Shown one piece after another: positions 4,824-7,035 of a DNA stretch of 7,035 bases (positions within the stretch are counted from its first letter, which is position 1; every line of letters starts with the position of its first letter). The DNA is taken from the NCBI GenBank assembly GCA_002435835.1, contig DIVM01000296.1, positions 1 to 7,035 of the forward strand, written 5' to 3'. This DNA is from Firmicutes bacterium UBA6132. Its GTDB lineage: Bacteria > Bacillota_A > Clostridia > Tissierellales > Sedimentibacteraceae. The notes beneath the pieces are model-generated. The model saw only the letters and a list, made by a program, of their open reading frames with translations. It made no database searches and was not told where the DNA came from. The position numbers and the translations under genes were made by a program.

Positions 4824-5262
4824 AAAGGACTGTAGCAATAATATTAATCTTATAAACGAAATGCAAAAATCTCAATTAATTTGCATAAAAATGCCTGAGA
4901 TTATGTTTTCTACTGAGCAAGAAAAAGATATTTACGCTACCTACTGGCTGACTAAAATATGAGGAGCTCTACAAAAAAGAAAGTGGTATTATCCTGAAGA
5001 CAAAGATAGAGTCAAAGTAAATATAGTATTTGATGAGGTATCCCAGGTTGAAAATTGCCAAGAATTTTTAAGAAGCAAATTAAGCCAGATTGCTAAATTT
5101 TCATGTAAGCCTATTATATCATGTCACTACTTAGGGCAAATTAGTATTATAAGAGATGAGCTTAAAGTTGCTAACAGTAGTTACATGATGATATCGGGTT
5201 GTGATAAAGATAATTATAAGGAATTGAAGGATGAATTATATCCTTATGAATTGCAAAGATAG
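4816..5262 (+). pseudogene. C-terminal fragment of a P-loop ATPase of mobile elements, interrupted by TGA
   Basis: The frame runs from ATG 4816 (MLKKDCSNNINL) through LICIKMPEIMFSTEQEKD and YWLTKI, meets TGA at 4960-4962, and continues in the same frame as GALQKRKWYYPEDK. It then reads VKVNIVFDEVSQVENCQEF (hydrophobic strand ending in Asp-Glu, a Walker-B-like motif), FSCKPIISCHYLGQISIIRD and MMISGCDKDNYKELKDELYP to TAG 5260. From memory, this wording belongs to HerA/VirD4-type P-loop ATPases carried by Firmicutes phages and integrative elements. There the TGA position is Trp and the protein continues beyond the TAG. The Walker A half is absent, so the 5' part was lost and the rest cannot hydrolyse ATP. 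Family assignment is by recall and moderate. Confidence 0.5.
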
Positions 5263-5279
5263 TACTTTCTCATCAATCT

Positions 5280-5315
5280 GAGGCTTTTCAAAATCATTGA
5301 GAAGCTTCTTTTTAT
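5280..5315 (+). terminator. Terminator after the ATPase fragment
   Basis: A 12-bp stem (5280-5291 with 5297-5308, containing two G-T wobbles) closes the loop AATCA and is followed by TTTTTAT. It ends the unit started at the 4564 promoter and insulates the sigma-54 activator gene. Confidence 0.88.
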
Positions 5316-5353
5316 ATTCAAAAAATAAAATTACTTTTTTATTTTCAATAATA

Positions 5354-5362
5354 TGATATAAT
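5354..5362 (+). promoter_or_regulatory. Extended -10 promoter for the sigma-54 activator
   Basis: TGATATAAT combines a TGn extension with a perfect TATAAT (5357-5362). The -35 region is only T-rich, which is tolerated by extended -10 promoters. It implies a leader of about 60 bases before ATG 5430. Confidence 0.55.
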
Positions 5363-5376
5363 GGATTTAAAGAATG

Positions 5377-5400
5377 TCGATTAAAGATGCTATTTATCGA
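5377..5400. promoter_or_regulatory. Imperfect dyad in the activator leader (TCGAT-N14-ATCGA)
   Basis: TCGAT (5377-5381) and ATCGA (5396-5400) form a dyad with about two helical turns between half-site centres. It lies downstream of the predicted transcription start and upstream of the ribosome-binding site. It could be an autoregulatory operator or simply a chance repeat in AT-rich DNA. Confidence 0.25.
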
Positions 5401-5429
5401 TATTAAATATTAATTAATAAGGAAAAAAA

Positions 5430-7035
5430 ATGTACAATTTATCCCATATATCAGGAACGGTACAAAAATATGCAAAAATTATTTCTGAAATAGTTAATAT
5501 GGATGTAGAAGTAGTTGATGCAAATTTAATTAGAGTAGCAGGAACTGGAATATTTAGTGAAAAAATTAATGAAGACGTTTCTGACCAATCAACTATATAT
5601 AAACATACAATTAAAATAGGCGAAATGCAAATTGTTAATGATCCTAAAATAGATATAAGATGCAAAAATTGCTCTGTAAAAGATGAATGTAAAGAGACAT
5701 TTGAAATATCTACACCAATAAAATTACATGATGAAATAATTGGGGTTATAGGTATGAGCAGTTTTGATGAGGAAACTAAAAAAGTAATTGAACAAAATAT
5801 TAATAACTATATAGAATTTCTTGAACAAATAGCTGATTTTATTTCTATAAAAGCATTTGAAGATGAAGAAACAAAAAGTAAATCTTCTATGCTTAACATG
5901 CTTCAGATTATTACAAGGAACATGGATGAAGGTGCAATAATTATAGACAATAACGGAGATGTTGATACTATAAACCGAAGCGCTAAAAAGCAATTAGGTA
6001 TAACAAGAATTATTAATAAAGAAAAAATTCATATAACTCCAACTGGAGATATGGTTAATAACAGCAATGAATATAGAATTAAAATTGGAGATACTGTTAA
6101 TACAATAATAGGAGATATTTTTGATATTCCAGAAAATCCTTTATATAAACAAGTTATATTATTTAAGGATTTAAAAAAAGTGCAATCAAATATATATGCC
6201 ATGACTTCAACTGTTAATACAGTTAATACTGAACATATAATAGGAAACAGTGAAAAAATTAAAAGTTTAAAAGAAAATATTAAAAAAGTAGCTGATTCTA
6301 TTTCTACTGTACTTATAACTGGTGAAAGCGGTAGCGGTAAAGAAATGGTAGCTTCAGCCATATGGCAAAATTCTGATAGGAGAAATAAAAGGTTTGTAGC
6401 AATTAACTGTGCAGCCATACCTGAGCCCCTATTAGAAAGTGAACTTTTTGGATATGTAAAAGGTGCATTTACCGGTGCAGATCCAAATGGAAAAATAGGT
6501 AAGTTTGAATTAGCAAATAATGGGGTTATTTTTTTAGACGAAATAGGAGATATGCCTTTATATTTGCAGTCAAAGCTTTTAAGAGTTATTCAAGATAAAA
6601 AAGTTATAAGAATTGGTTCAAATCAAGTTATAAGCTTAGATGTTAGAATTATAGCTGCAACTAATAAGGATTTGAAATCAATGATTCGAGAAAATAAATT
6701 TAGGGAAGATTTATATTATAGATTAAATGTAATTCCACTACAAGTACCTTCGCTACGAGAACGACAGAGAGATGTAAGAGAATTAGTTTTTCATTTTATA
6801 AATCACTATAGAAAACTGTTTGGTAAAAATTTTGTAAGTATAAATGATGATACTATGGAAAAGTTAATTGAATATCCATGGCCAGGAAATGTTAGAGAAC
6901 TTGAAAATACAGTTGAGTTCATGGCTAATATGATGGAACATGGAATCATAGACAATAATTCTTTGCCTATAAATATAAGGGACTCAAGTAAATTAGCTAA
7001 AGAAGAAGCATTTAAAAATGCTAAAATAAGAAATT
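5430..7035 (+). CDS. Sigma-54-dependent transcriptional activator with Cys-cluster sensor domain (3' end outside window)
   Basis: A bacterial enhancer-binding protein that hydrolyses ATP to open promoters held by sigma-54 RNA polymerase. ATG 5430 has AAGGA (5419-5423) at 6 bases, and 535 codons are open to the window edge. Residues 1 to about 120 form an N-terminal sensor (VDVEVVDxNLIRVAGTG-like) holding Cys78, Cys81 and Cys87, a CxxCx5C cluster possibly binding Fe-S or metal. Residues about 154-260 look like a PAS domain (DEGAIIIDNNGDVDTINRSA). The AAA+ domain follows: Walker A GESGSGKE at 298-305, the sigma-54-contact loop GAFTGA at 345-350, Walker B VIFLDE at 366-371, the FREDLYYRLNV segment with conserved arginines at 424-434, and YPWPGNVREL at 482-491. 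The Fis-type DNA-binding helix lies beyond the edge. There is no response-regulator receiver domain, so it senses a ligand or redox state directly. Its target genes are not in view. Confidence 0.95.
   Translation, partial: MYNLSHISGTVQKYAKIISEIVNMDVEVVDANLIRVAGTGIFSEKINEDVSDQSTIYKHTIKIGEMQIVNDPKIDIRCKNCSVKDECKETFEISTPIKLHDEIIGVIGMSSFDEETKKVIEQNINNYIEFLEQIADFISIKAFEDEETKSKSSMLNMLQIITRNMDEGAIIIDNNGDVDTINRSAKKQLGITRIINKEKIHITPTGDMVNNSNEYRIKIGDTVNTIIGDIFDIPENPLYKQVILFKDLKKVQSNIYAMTSTVNTVNTEHIIGNSEKIKSLKENIKKVADSISTVLITGESGSGKEMVASAIWQNSDRRNKRFVAINCAAIPEPLLESELFGYVKGAFTGADPNGKIGKFELANNGVIFLDEIGDMPLYLQSKLLRVIQDKKVIRIGSNQVISLDVRIIAATNKDLKSMIRENKFREDLYYRLNVIPLQVPSLRERQRDVRELVFHFINHYRKLFGKNFVSINDDTMEKLIEYPWPGNVRELENTVEFMANMMEHGIIDNNSLPINIRDSSKLAKEEAFKNAKIRN

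Noticed and set aside
2840..4962. Possible UGA recoding (genetic code 4 style) in the phage genes
   Set aside because: The TGA in the ATPase fragment sits at a Trp position, but the TGA in the glycine-rich gene sits at an Ala position and a TAA also interrupts that gene. Simple nonsense mutations fit better.
5414..6418. Three minus-strand frames opposite the sigma-54 activator
   Set aside because: The plus strand here encodes a continuous, motif-rich protein. The antisense frames are hydrophobic shadows produced by its AT-rich codons.

Overview
The window joins two kinds of DNA. Bases 1-409 encode the C-terminal part of GroEL. Its composition is near 50% GC (58 of the first 120 bases by hand count), and its wording ([27 protein letters not shown], a GGM-rich tail) is what I associate with Bacteroidales. 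From about base 410 onward the DNA is very AT-rich (for example 13 G/C in bases 6001-6060), uses AGA/ATA/TTA codons, and carries phage genes typical of low-GC Firmicutes (Clostridia or Negativicutes). The junction is therefore either a cross-phylum insertion or an assembly chimera. The sequence alone cannot decide which.

Layout. 1-409: groEL 3' end. 410-523: spacer with a TTGTTGCCA direct repeat and a bidirectional terminator. 524-about 1050 (minus): tyrosine integrase remnant with a large internal deletion and a frameshift. 1111-2529: a row of four small genes, each ending in its own terminator: a frameshifted zinc-ribbon protein, a 50-codon acidic ORF, an 81-residue coiled-coil protein and a GlsB/YeaQ-type membrane protein. 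The first three terminators are near-identical hairpins. 2601-3154: a tape-measure fragment fused in frame to a glycine-rich tail-tip protein, with stops. 3167-4528: lysis module (24-codon membrane peptide, frameshifted holin, intact zinc amidase endolysin with a likely internal translation start). 4564-5315: a transcription unit behind a perfect consensus promoter, holding a 68-residue ORF and a broken C-terminal piece of a P-loop ATPase. 5354-7035: an intact but right-truncated sigma-54-dependent activator with a cysteine-containing sensor domain.

Taken together, the middle is a gutted prophage. Capsid, packaging and most tail genes have been lost by deletion, the integrase is dead, and what remains readable is mainly the small accessory cassettes and the endolysin. 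Four disrupted genes each look one base short near a short homopolymer run, which could be natural decay or sequencing error. I found no convincing new defence or mobile system. The best leads are the cassette array with repeated terminators, the dual-start endolysin and the phylum mismatch at groEL.
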